A stretch of DNA of 50,359 nt from an uncultured Clostridium sp. Its GTDB lineage: Bacteria > Cyanobacteriota > Vampirovibrionia > Gastranaerophilales > Gastranaerophilaceae. Position 1 is the first letter of the stretch. Every line of letters begins with the position of its first letter. Below the pieces are notes generated by a model that ran no database searches, was not told where the DNA came from, and saw only the letters and a program-made list of their open reading frames with translations. A program made the translations under genes and the position numbers. The stretch lies in contig CAUDIU010000002.1 of NCBI GenBank assembly GCA_958449715.1, positions 1-50,359 of the forward strand, in the 5' to 3' direction. Positions 7,534-14,514 of the stretch are shown one piece after another.

Positions 7534-8080
7534 ATTGTTCTCTCAAATCTTGAGTAATAACCCCGCCAGAACCTCTGTCAATTTCTCTTTTTATCGGTTT
7601 ATCATTTTCATCAAACCAAGTTTTTACTGTACCTCGTTCCTCAATTTTTTCAATGCGTTTCCCTGATTCGTCATATTGCATATATACGGTGATTTCCCCA
7701 GGAAATTTTGTTAAAACTTCTAATTTCTTTTTACCATCATCATAGTACTCAATATCATATTCATTTTTAATTGCAAGAACATTATTTTCGTCATACACAG
7801 AATCATATTTATAAACCATATTCCCCAAATCATCATAACGATGTCCCACTTCAAAATTCAGATTTCTAGCAAAGTCCAAAATAAGCTTTCCACTTTTGTT
7901 ATAACTTCTGAAAATTAAAGCTCCATCTGGGCATTTTTCATATACAGTAAGCCCGAATTCCTCTTTTTTTTCAATAACCTGAGTTCCGTCAGGTTTTACA
8001 TATGTCGGAACAATTGCATTTTTATTTGATTTCTTTTCAAATGGGTTTACAAAAAAATTTTTAGTCATGATATTCTGCAT
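7532..8080 (-). CDS. YD/MORN-like repeat protein of unknown function
   Basis: The 182-residue protein is built of short beta-hairpin-like units of the form Y-D-x-x-G-K/N-x-I/V. Examples are YNKSGKLIL, RYDDLGNMVYKY, EYYDDGKKKLEV, MQYDESGKRIEKI and WFDENDKPIKREI. This is the style of YwqK/MORN-2 and Rhs YD repeats. There is no signal peptide or membrane segment. The start may be this ATG or the next one four codons later; neither has a clear ribosome binding site, and a TAAAAT box lies 13 bases upstream. The small gene at 34950-35204 has the same type of unit. Function unknown. Confidence 0.65.
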   Translation of the reverse strand: MQNIMTKNFFVNPFEKKSNKNAIVPTYVKPDGTQVIEKKEEFGLTVYEKCPDGALIFRSYNKSGKLILDFARNLNFEVGHRYDDLGNMVYKYDSVYDENNVLAIKNEYDIEYYDDGKKKLEVLTKFPGEITVYMQYDESGKRIEKIEERGTVKTWFDENDKPIKREIDRGSGGVITQDLREQ

Positions 8081-8131
8081 AACGGCAAAAAATATTTTAA
8101 CTTTAATTTCTCATACATTTAGATGAAATTA

Positions 8132-8146
8132 TGATATAATTTTGTT
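8132..8146 (+). promoter_or_regulatory. Extended -10 promoter giving a leaderless start for the secreted TPR protein
   Basis: TG-A-TATAAT (TATAAT at 8135-8140) is followed by six bases and the ATG at 8147. The -10 is a perfect match and no ribosome binding site is present. Confidence 0.65.
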
Positions 8147-9031
8147 ATGAAAAAATTCTTTCTGTTATGTTTAATATTCCCTTGCATAGCAGTATCCTCA
8201 AGCGAAATTACCGAGGATTACTTTGATATAGCAACAAATTACTGTACATATGGTCAATATAATGATGCTATTATTTACCTTGATAAAATTTTACAGCTTG
8301 AACCTAATAATAACGATGCAAAAGATTTAAAAAATACTTTGACAAGAATTACAAATCCTAATTCAAAATCTTATTTAACATCTAAAAACAAAAACATATA
8401 CAATTCAAAAATTGCAAAACTTCAAGGAAATTTTGATAAAGAAATATCAGCCTTAAATCTTACAACAAATGATTTTTGGTCAATATATTCACTAGGAGAA
8501 ATCTACTTAAATAACAACGATTATAAAAATGCAATTTATAATTATCAAAAAGCTATTTCGTTAAATCCTGACTATTCACAAAGTTATTTAAACCTGGCAC
8601 AAGCCTATATTGCTAATAAAGACTACCAAAATGCTATAGATGCTTTAAACAAATATTTAGCATATAATAAAAATTCAGACATAGCTTACGCAATGAGAGC
8701 AAAAGCATATCTTAATACAAACAATATTGATAAAGCAGAAAATGATATTCAAAAAGCAATCAATATAGAAGAAGATATCTCATATCTATTAATAGAAGCT
8801 AAAATCCTTTATCACAAAGGAGACTACACTCAAGCACGAGAAAAATTAAATATATTATCAAAAAATGTTCAAACATCAGAAGTATATAAATACATAGGTC
8901 TATGTGATTATGCAATGGGGAATTACCCCTCAGCTCTTTTAAACACAGATAAAGCAATCATACTCTCTGATGACGACAAAGAATTAACTTCTAAGTATAA
9001 TGAAATTAAATCAAAACTGGATAAAAAATAA
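8147..9031 (+). CDS. Secreted TPR-repeat protein
   Basis: The 294-residue protein begins with a signal peptide (MKKFFLLCLIFPCIAVSS). About six tetratricopeptide repeats follow. The clearest run from about residue 105 to 205, with A at position 8 and Y/A at position 20 (LGEIYLNNNDYKNAIYNYQK, then LAQAYIANKDYQNAIDALNK). TPR domains are protein-protein scaffolds, so a periplasmic or outer-membrane assembly role is plausible but unproven. Its stop overlaps, through TAATGA, an in-frame ATG of the next frame; I start the next gene later. It probably shares a transcript with the metallophosphoesterase. Confidence 0.88.
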   Translation: MKKFFLLCLIFPCIAVSSSEITEDYFDIATNYCTYGQYNDAIIYLDKILQLEPNNNDAKDLKNTLTRITNPNSKSYLTSKNKNIYNSKIAKLQGNFDKEISALNLTTNDFWSIYSLGEIYLNNNDYKNAIYNYQKAISLNPDYSQSYLNLAQAYIANKDYQNAIDALNKYLAYNKNSDIAYAMRAKAYLNTNNIDKAENDIQKAINIEEDISYLLIEAKILYHKGDYTQAREKLNILSKNVQTSEVYKYIGLCDYAMGNYPSALLNTDKAIILSDDDKELTSKYNEIKSKLDKK

Positions 9032-9075
9032 TGACAAGAAGATACAGAAAAAGAGTAAAAACAAAGGAAACAGCA

Positions 9076-10017
9076 ATGACTAGAATAAAAAATTGGTCAA
9101 TATCTATATTACTAGCAGGAGCAATGCTATTTGGACTTCAATCATACAGCAGCACATCAAGTCTAAAATTTGCCCAAGTAAGTGACGTACACTACTATAC
9201 TGGAACTAACAATACAACTTACAAAATGATTGCAGAATCTCCAAAACTACTTGACGATGCAATTGAACAAATAAATGCAACTCCTAATGTATCTTTTGTA
9301 ATGTTCACAGGTGATTTGATAGACAAACCTTTTGAAAAAGAATTAAGTGCATTTTTACCTCATACAGAAAAAATAAATGCACCATGGTATTTTGCTTTCG
9401 GCAATCACGATACTATGTTTGGCGGATATTTAACTCCTGCTGTATATATGCAATTAGTTAATAAATACAACACAAATTATAAATTTGAAAAATCATATTA
9501 CTCATTCATTCCGCAAAAAGGCTACAAAGTAATTGTTCTAGACACAATTATCAGAGACCGACTAACTTCAAACGGAAGAATAGGTGAAGAACAATTAAAA
9601 TGGTTAGACAATGAACTTGCAAATTCAAAAAAAGATACTGTTTTAATATTTATGCATGTACCTGTACTTGAACCATACAATAGTCCAAATCACAGATTAC
9701 TTGATGCAGACAAAATGGAAGAAATTTTAACAAAATATAAAAATCCAATCGCAGTATTCCAAGGTCATTACCATGGAGCTAAAATTACTCAAAAAGACAA
9801 CATACTATATGTAAGTTGCCCATCTTTAGTATCATATCCTAACGCTTTTAGAATGGTAACTGTATCTAATTACAGAAACAAAGTCGTATTCAATATTGAA
9901 AATAAAGAAACAAAGCTGACAAATATTCAAAAACTTGCTAAAATACTTGTATTCGGAACAACTGTTTATACAGGTGAAGAAAAAGACCAAAATGCAACTA
10001 TTACAATAAAAAAATAG
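9076..10017 (+). CDS. Exported calcineurin-like metallophosphoesterase
   Basis: I place the start at 9076 because AAAGGA lies 6 bases upstream. The protein then begins with a proper signal peptide or anchor (MTRIKNWSISILLAGAMLF). An earlier ATG at 9031 would add 15 basic residues. The 313-residue protein shows the five metallophosphoesterase motifs in order: SDVHYY, FTGDLID, FGNHDT, MHVP and GHYHG. These bind two metal ions. It would hydrolyse phosphomonoesters or diesters outside the cytoplasm; the substrate is not evident. It is transcribed with the preceding TPR gene. A short GGAGC/GCTCC hairpin follows the stop without a T run. Confidence 0.88.
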   Translation: MTRIKNWSISILLAGAMLFGLQSYSSTSSLKFAQVSDVHYYTGTNNTTYKMIAESPKLLDDAIEQINATPNVSFVMFTGDLIDKPFEKELSAFLPHTEKINAPWYFAFGNHDTMFGGYLTPAVYMQLVNKYNTNYKFEKSYYSFIPQKGYKVIVLDTIIRDRLTSNGRIGEEQLKWLDNELANSKKDTVLIFMHVPVLEPYNSPNHRLLDADKMEEILTKYKNPIAVFQGHYHGAKITQKDNILYVSCPSLVSYPNAFRMVTVSNYRNKVVFNIENKETKLTNIQKLAKILVFGTTVYTGEEKDQNATITIKK

Positions 10018-10031
10018 GAGCGTACAGCTCC
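10017..10031 (+). other. Short hairpin after the metallophosphoesterase gene
   Basis: GGAGC / GCTCC with a 5-base loop directly after the stop. There is no T tract, so it is not a convincing terminator; it may protect a 3' end or be chance. Nothing else stands out in the 97 bases to the next gene. Confidence 0.3.
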
Positions 10032-10114
10032 ACCCATAACTTTGATTTGCATAAGAACTTGCAATCCTAAACTAAAAAATGGGTTTTGTACAAACTTTAA
10101 AGAAGGATAAAATT

Positions 10115-11047
10115 ATGAGCGAATTTAAGGTAAAATTTAGAGGTGTAAGAGGAAGCTATCCTATTGCAAATAAATATTTTTTACAATACGGTGGAAACAC
10201 ATCTTGTGTTGAAATAAATGTAAACGGACATTTGATAATTCTTGATGCCGGTACTGGATTAATCGATATCGGAAACGAACTTATTGCAAAATACATTGCT
10301 TCTGCAACTAAAAGTGAAAAAAGAACTCCTATTAATGGAACAGTTTTAATTTCACACATACACCAAGACCACATTCAAGGTTTTACATTTTTTAGACCGC
10401 TTCATATACCGTCTTCTAACATTAACGTTTTTGGAAATGTTAATTATAACGAGAGCTTAGCTGATGAAATATCAGAATTATTATTCGGCAAATCTTTCCC
10501 ACTTGACTTAGGTGACATCGCAGGGAATTTAAATATTAAAGATTTGAACGAAACAGAAGGAATAATTCTTCGTCACGGGGAAAGTCCAATAATTAAAAGA
10601 ATTGAAAATGCAAAAGATGCAAAATTAGAAAAAGAAGATGATGTCCTAATTACCTGCTATCGCTCATATGCACACCCGCAAGAAGGTGTATTGATATATA
10701 AAATTCAATATAAAAATAAAACTTTAGTATACGCAACAGACAAAGAAAGCTACCCAGGCGGTGATAAAAAATTAATAAATTTTGCAAGAGGCTGTAATTT
10801 ATTAATTCATGATGCTCAATATACAACAGAAGATTATTTAGACTCTTTTGTCCCAAAACAAGGTTACGGACATTCAACTTTTGAAATGGCTGTTGATGCA
10901 AAAAATCAATCTGGAGCTGAAAAATTAGTATTTTTCCACTTTGATCCAAGTTATGACGATAACAAATTAAATTCAATAAAAGAACAATATAAATTGCAAG
11001 AAGACATAATCCTTGCTTATGAAGGTCTTGAAATTGATTTAATGTAA
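10115..11047 (+). CDS. Metallo-beta-lactamase-fold hydrolase
   Basis: Start chosen at 10115 (MSEFKVKFRG), 7 bases after GAAGGA; the longer frame from 10079 adds 12 residues without a ribosome binding site. The 310-residue protein has an opening like the RNase Z/phosphodiesterase branch of the fold (RGVRGS then GGNTSC and LDAGTGL). The zinc motif is HIHQDH at 81-86. A later Asp (YATDKES), an IHDAQY segment and a closing GHST/FFHFDPSYDD follow. It lacks the RNase Z exosite and so is probably a cyclic-nucleotide or other phosphodiesterase-like hydrolase. Substrate undetermined. Confidence 0.85.
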   Translation: MSEFKVKFRGVRGSYPIANKYFLQYGGNTSCVEINVNGHLIILDAGTGLIDIGNELIAKYIASATKSEKRTPINGTVLISHIHQDHIQGFTFFRPLHIPSSNINVFGNVNYNESLADEISELLFGKSFPLDLGDIAGNLNIKDLNETEGIILRHGESPIIKRIENAKDAKLEKEDDVLITCYRSYAHPQEGVLIYKIQYKNKTLVYATDKESYPGGDKKLINFARGCNLLIHDAQYTTEDYLDSFVPKQGYGHSTFEMAVDAKNQSGAEKLVFFHFDPSYDDNKLNSIKEQYKLQEDIILAYEGLEIDLM

Positions 11048-11055
11048 ATCATAAT

Positions 11056-11067
11056 TAAAATGTAAGT
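11056..11067 (+). promoter_or_regulatory. -10 box six bases before the start of the second TPR gene
   Basis: TAAAAT (11056-11061), six bases, then ATG at 11068, with no ribosome binding site. The TG extension is absent, so support is weaker than for the other leaderless candidates. Confidence 0.4.
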
Positions 11068-11628
11068 ATGAAAAAAGTCCTATTAATATCTTTGTTATTT
11101 TTAAGCATTCTCACATCAGGATACAGAAAACCTGATGTGTACGTAATTGATGCGACCAAAAATGCTTATTTACACAATAACATGGGACTTCGTTATATGA
11201 ATGAACGTTGTTATTATGCAGCAATACAAGAATTCAAAATAGCAATCAGCTTAAATCCGAATACTCAAGCTACTGCAGTATATTATAACAATATTGGTGA
11301 TGCTTATATGAAAATAGGTTATCCTGATATGGCAAGACAACCCTATGAAGATGCAGTAAATCAATACAGCTTAAATTTTAAATACTATAAAGATTTAGCA
11401 AAATGTTATAAAGATTTAGGTTTAGTTAATGCGAAAATTAAAGAATACAGTAACAATAAAAATGCCCTAAATCGAGTGATGCTAGGACTTTTATACATCG
11501 AAAGCGGAAATTTAAAACGCGGGATTATTATCCTTGATGAATTTACGATGTCTGAACCTGATTTATTAATCACCCCAGCTGTAAAACAATATATCAAGGA
11601 AAAAGTTAAAGAAATAAATGATCTGTAA
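11068..11628 (+). CDS. Secreted TPR-repeat protein
   Basis: The 186-residue protein starts with a signal peptide (MKKVLLISLLFLSILTSG). At least two TPR units follow at about 30-65 and 70-105: NNMGLRYMNERCYYAAIQEF and NNIGDAYMKIGYPDMARQPY. A degenerate third and fourth unit lie toward the end. It probably forms a periplasmic scaffold. Its stop is only 2 bases from the stop of the convergent pilin-like gene, with no terminator hairpin between them, so antisense read-through is possible. It is related in style, not closely in sequence, to the TPR protein at 8147. Confidence 0.82.
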   Translation: MKKVLLISLLFLSILTSGYRKPDVYVIDATKNAYLHNNMGLRYMNERCYYAAIQEFKIAISLNPNTQATAVYYNNIGDAYMKIGYPDMARQPYEDAVNQYSLNFKYYKDLAKCYKDLGLVNAKIKEYSNNKNALNRVMLGLLYIESGNLKRGIIILDEFTMSEPDLLITPAVKQYIKEKVKEINDL

Positions 11629-11630
11629 AA

Positions 11631-12320
11631 TTATAACCTAACAGGATAATCCTTAGGTATTTTCCACCCATTGCATTCTATTAACATTAAACACAAAGCT
11701 GAATGCCCCGTAGAAGTTTTACATTGATTTAATAAAGTTGATCTATTTTGAGTACAAGATTTAACTCCCCACTTTTCAGCCCAAGGTTTTACGTCAACAA
11801 CACCTTTTGATGTATCCATAAAAAATGTAAAATAATCTTTCCCACTAACATATTTTTCTGTTTTATTTTGTTTTAAAAGAACACCAATTTGCAATAATCC
11901 AGATTCTTGGTTTAATCCACCTACAATTCTGATCACTTCACCTGTTTTTAGTTTTATTCCACTTGAATATCCTCCGTTCAATGACATATAGTCACTACCA
12001 TCTGACGATGCAACATATACCTTATAACTACCCATATCAGATTCATTTATAAATTCACTACCAGGTAGATAAGGCATAAAATATGTCTTTAAAAATTCCG
12101 GAGCAGAAGCATCAGACCAATATCTAGGTTCGCCATAATCATTTTCTGCTAATTTAACTACACTATTTAGAATAGAATCAACTCGTTGCAAACGTGTTTC
12201 TACTTCTGTTTTATTATTATTTGAAATTAACATAGGCAATGTCATAGCTGCTACAACACCTATGATTCCTAAAGTTATTAAAACTTCTGCAAGTGTAAAG
12301 CCAAGCTTGTGATGTTCCAT
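11631..12320 (-). CDS. Type IV pilin-like/pseudopilin protein, copy 1
   Basis: The 229-residue protein has a classic class III prepilin leader. Six residues ending in Gly precede FTLAEVLITLGIIGVVAAM, with Glu at mature position 5, so a prepilin peptidase would cut and methylate at Phe. A hydrophobic helix (8-28) is followed by a globular domain with four Cys near the C-terminus (SCTQNR, NQCKT, LCLMLIEC), suggesting disulfides. It is a paralogue of the next gene. The first 65 or so residues and the last 45 are nearly identical; the middle differs. The start ATG has no ribosome binding site but lies 6 bases after TGtTATATC with TTGAAA 17 bases further up. An upstream ORF and a 10-G tract precede it. 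Confidence 0.9.
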   Translation of the reverse strand: MEHHKLGFTLAEVLITLGIIGVVAAMTLPMLISNNNKTEVETRLQRVDSILNSVVKLAENDYGEPRYWSDASAPEFLKTYFMPYLPGSEFINESDMGSYKVYVASSDGSDYMSLNGGYSSGIKLKTGEVIRIVGGLNQESGLLQIGVLLKQNKTEKYVSGKDYFTFFMDTSKGVVDVKPWAEKWGVKSCTQNRSTLLNQCKTSTGHSALCLMLIECNGWKIPKDYPVRL

Positions 12321-12355
12321 ATCACCGATATAACATTTTTTATTTATTTTTTCAA
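12321..12355 (-). promoter_or_regulatory. Consensus promoter with leaderless start before pilin copy 1
   Basis: On the minus strand: TTGAAA (12355-12350), a 17-base spacer ending in TGt, TATATC (12332-12327), six bases, and ATG (12320). The arrangement is identical to that at copy 2. Confidence 0.65.
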
Positions 12356-12382
12356 GACCGCAAAAGCTTTGTGGAGCAAGCT

Positions 12383-12421
12383 TTAAATTGCCCCCCCCCC
12401 GACAATTCTAAATCTTGACAT
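12383..12421 (-). CDS. SD-led upstream ORF interrupted by a G tract (12 codons)
   Basis: A strong AAAGGAG (minus strand, 12434-12428) lies 6 bases before ATG. The frame reads MSRFRIVGGGAI and then TAA. The GGG codons come from a run of exactly 10 G. With 11 G the frame would stay open for 28 more codons and join the pilin ORF of copy 1 in frame. Expression is inferred only from the ribosome binding site and the parallel with copy 2. Confidence 0.4.
   Translation of the reverse strand: MSRFRIVGGGAI
12391..12400. repeat. Homopolymer tract, 10 C on plus (10 G in the pilin sense)
   Basis: Ten C in a row in an AT-rich genome, 71 bases before the pilin copy 1 ATG. The copy 2 tract has 11. Such tracts slip during replication, so the length may vary between cells. 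Confidence 0.9.
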
Positions 12422-12506
12422 AACCTACTCCTTTCATTATTTATAACATTTTCAAAATTAGCATACATATATCAACTTTTCAATACAAAATTTACAAAAA
12501 ATTTAA

Positions 12507-13187
12507 TTATAACCTAACAGGGTAATCCTTAGGAATTTTCCACCCGTTACATTCTATTAACATTAAACATAAAGCTGAATAACCGATAGAAGTTTTACAT
12601 TGATTTAATAAAGTTGATCTATTTTGAGTACAAGAAGTAATACCCCAATGTTCAGCCCAAGGTTTTACATCAACAATACCTTTTGATGTATCCATATAAA
12701 ATGTAAAATAATCTTTCCCGCTAATATACTTTCCTGTTTTATTTTGTTTTATAAGAACACCAATCTCTAATAACCCTGTTTGATTTAACCCATTAGTAAT
12801 ACGAATAATTTCTCCAGTTTTTAATTTTATACCACTTGCGTGACCTCCATTTAAAGTCAATGATGCTTTACCATCTGAAGTATACACTCTATAATTTCCC
12901 ATATAAGATTCATTTACAAAAGTACTGCCTGGCAAATAAGGCATAAAATATGTCTTTAAAACAGTTGGGGAATCAGCATCAGACCAATATCTAGGTTCAC
13001 CATAATCATTTTCTGCTAATTTAACTACACTATTTAGAATAGAATCAACTCGTTGCAAACGTGTTTCTACTTCTGTTTTATTATTATTTGAAATTAACAT
13101 AGGCAATGTCATAGCTGCTACAACACCTATGATTCCTAAAGTTATTAATACTTCTGCAAGCGTAAAACCGAATTTGTGATGTTTCAT
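12507..13187 (-). CDS. Type IV pilin-like/pseudopilin protein, copy 2
   Basis: Counted from the ATG at 13187, the 226-residue protein opens MKHHKFG then FTLAEVLITLGIIGVVAAM, a standard prepilin leader and helix. The globular part has the same four C-terminal Cys as copy 1. The reading frame is also open upstream through an 11-G tract to an SD-led ATG at 13340, which would add a 51-residue extension. I prefer 13187 because a prepilin leader is normally short, and a consensus promoter ends 6 bases before this ATG. Substitutions between the copies upstream are mostly not at third codon positions. The role is probably a surface filament, pseudopilin or adhesin component. Pilus assembly genes are not in the window. 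Confidence 0.88.
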   Translation of the reverse strand: MKHHKFGFTLAEVLITLGIIGVVAAMTLPMLISNNNKTEVETRLQRVDSILNSVVKLAENDYGEPRYWSDADSPTVLKTYFMPYLPGSTFVNESYMGNYRVYTSDGKASLTLNGGHASGIKLKTGEIIRITNGLNQTGLLEIGVLIKQNKTGKYISGKDYFTFYMDTSKGIVDVKPWAEHWGITSCTQNRSTLLNQCKTSIGYSALCLMLIECNGWKIPKDYPVRL

Positions 13188-13222
13188 ATCACTAATATAA
13201 CATTCTTTTATTAATTTTTCAA
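13188..13222 (-). promoter_or_regulatory. Consensus promoter with leaderless start before pilin copy 2
   Basis: On the minus strand: TTGAAA (13222-13217), a 17-base spacer ending in TGt, TATATT (13199-13194), six bases, and ATG (13187). Read as protein this DNA would be the VEK...CYISD part of the extension. Confidence 0.7.
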
Positions 13223-13257
13223 CCTTGCAAAAGCCTTGTGGAGCAAGCTCTAAATTG

Positions 13258-13268
13258 CCCCCCCCCCC
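13258..13268. repeat. Homopolymer tract, 11 C on plus (11 G in the pilin sense)
   Basis: Eleven C in a row, 71 bases before the pilin copy 2 ATG and 35 bases upstream of its -35 box. It is one base longer than the copy 1 tract at the same relative position. Confidence 0.9.
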
Positions 13269-13382
13269 GAGCACTACGTGCGTAGATAAACCAACACAAT
13301 TACCTTTTCCTTGTGCTTGTACTGCGTTAAATCTTTTCATTTTTTGCTCCCTTTATTTGTATACTTTATTATATTAACATAT

Positions 13383-14465
13383 TTATTTTAACTTTTCAAT
13401 CAAAGTTATTTCATCTTCTTTGGTCAATTGAGGATTTTCTAGTTTTCGTCTTAATACCACATCAAAAATTTGGCTATATTTAGGCGAAGGCTTTATACCT
13501 AAATTCAATAAATCATTTCCTGTTACTGAAATTTTAATTTGTTTTAAATCATCAAGATAATGACGTGCAATTTTTTCATCATATAAAATTCCATATAAAA
13601 GCACTGTCTCAAGTCTCACATTTTCAAATGCTTTGTAAATTTCAAAATCATTATTCAAAATTTTATTTGGAACTTCATCAAGAATTTTTTGCTCAATTTT
13701 TGTCAAAGGCAATTTAGATAAATCTTTCAAAGCTCCTGCATACACAAGCCATACGTATTCAGGCTTGTAATCATTAATGAGTTTTTCTATATTTATTTCA
13801 GGGATTTTAACATCATTTTCAGTCACAAGTTTATAAATATTTTCATTTATAAATCTTTCAAAAGCCTCTTGAGAATTAAGATTAAAAGTTTCAATCAATT
13901 CTTTTTTAACCCTTTTATAGCTCATATCATAATTTATATTAGCCAAATATTCTTCCTGCAATTTCCTTGTATGCTCATCCAAATCAAAGCCAAAGCGGAT
14001 TGAAAATTTTAAACCTCTAATAATTCTTGTCGGGTCATCAATAAAACTTTCATCATGTAAAACTTTGAGTTTCTTATTTTTCAAATCATCAAGTCCACCT
14101 GTATAATCAACGATTTCTCCGGTTGTAACTGATTTTGCTAAAGCATTTATCGTAAAATCACGACGCATTACATCTTCTTTTAATGAACAACCTATTTTTT
14201 CAACAACAGGCAAATGCCCTTTTTTAAGATAGCTTTCAGACCTTGTAGATGCGAAATCAACTTCCTTTCCGTCAACATTTACCCTTACCGTTCCAAAATC
14301 AGGATTTTCTTGAATGACTTCACCAAATTTAGAACAATATTCAATAGCATTCCCAACATATGTAATATCAACATCAAAAGATTCTCGCCCTAACAATTCA
14401 TCACGGACAACTCCGCCGATATAAAACAATTTATTTGAAGTATCCTTTATATTGATGATGTTCAT
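13383..14465 (-). CDS. CCA-adding enzyme / poly(A) polymerase family nucleotidyltransferase
   Basis: The 360-residue protein (start at 14465) is a class II nucleotidyltransferase. It adds CCA, or A or CC in split systems, to tRNA 3' ends. GGVVRDELLGRESFDVDI carries the metal-binding Asp31 and Asp33. RRDFTINALA, then DDPTRIIRGLKFSIRFGF, give the template-pocket and neck motifs. The C-terminal half is a less conserved helical body. The frame is open 30 codons further up, but the ATG at 14465 lies 7 bases after a TAAAAT box and the earlier ones overlap that box. It may be the full CCA enzyme, the A-adding enzyme or a poly(A) polymerase; I cannot decide without the rest of the genome. Confidence 0.88.
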   Translation of the reverse strand: MNIINIKDTSNKLFYIGGVVRDELLGRESFDVDITYVGNAIEYCSKFGEVIQENPDFGTVRVNVDGKEVDFASTRSESYLKKGHLPVVEKIGCSLKEDVMRRDFTINALAKSVTTGEIVDYTGGLDDLKNKKLKVLHDESFIDDPTRIIRGLKFSIRFGFDLDEHTRKLQEEYLANINYDMSYKRVKKELIETFNLNSQEAFERFINENIYKLVTENDVKIPEINIEKLINDYKPEYVWLVYAGALKDLSKLPLTKIEQKILDEVPNKILNNDFEIYKAFENVRLETVLLYGILYDEKIARHYLDDLKQIKISVTGNDLLNLGIKPSPKYSQIFDVVLRRKLENPQLTKEDEITLIEKLK

Positions 14466-14494
14466 ATCAAGCATTTTAGCGTAAAATAGAGAAA
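14466..14494. promoter_or_regulatory. Symmetric bidirectional promoter between the CCA-type gene and the helicase
   Basis: ATTTTA-GCG-TAAAAT at 14473-14487 is nearly palindromic, so a TAAAAT -10 is present on both strands around a three-base centre. On minus it is 7 bases from the ATG at 14465, so leaderless. On plus it gives a leader of about 20 bases containing ATAGGAG (14501-14507) before the ATG at 14515. Confidence 0.55.
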
Positions 14495-14514
14495 AATGGA
14501 ATAGGAGTACACAC

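Larger units (their letters stand above)
11631..13340 (-). repeat. Tandem duplication: two pilin-like genes with their upstream regions
   Basis: Copy 1 (11631-12434) and copy 2 (12507-13354) run in the same direction. They share the SD-led upstream ATG, the G tract, about 80 bases of promoter sequence (roughly 13 substitutions, no gaps) and the coding region. A block of about 180 bases encoding the leader and first helix has only a handful of mismatches. The 3' ends are also close, and the centre is more diverged. Confidence 0.9.
13188..13340 (-). other. SD-led upstream frame fused to pilin copy 2 through an 11-G tract
   Basis: AAAGGGAG on the minus strand (13354-13347) lies 6 bases before the ATG at 13340. 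The frame (MKRFNAVQAQGKGNC...) crosses the 11-G run as four Gly codons and continues without a stop into the pilin ATG. If translated it gives a prepilin with a 51-residue longer leader. Whether it is translated is unknown. Confidence 0.45.

Noticed and set aside
12391..12400. The C tract as a pure sequencing or assembly artefact
   Set aside because: Both copies have a long tract at the same relative place inside a conserved element, so a tract is real. The exact count (10 versus 11) could still be wrong and must be checked in reads.
13188..13340. Taking the full open frame from 13340 as a 277-residue pilin
   Set aside because: The extension would put about 57 residues before the prepilin cleavage site, and its last part coincides with a consensus promoter spaced exactly for the inner ATG. 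I keep it as a possible alternative product, not the main gene call.
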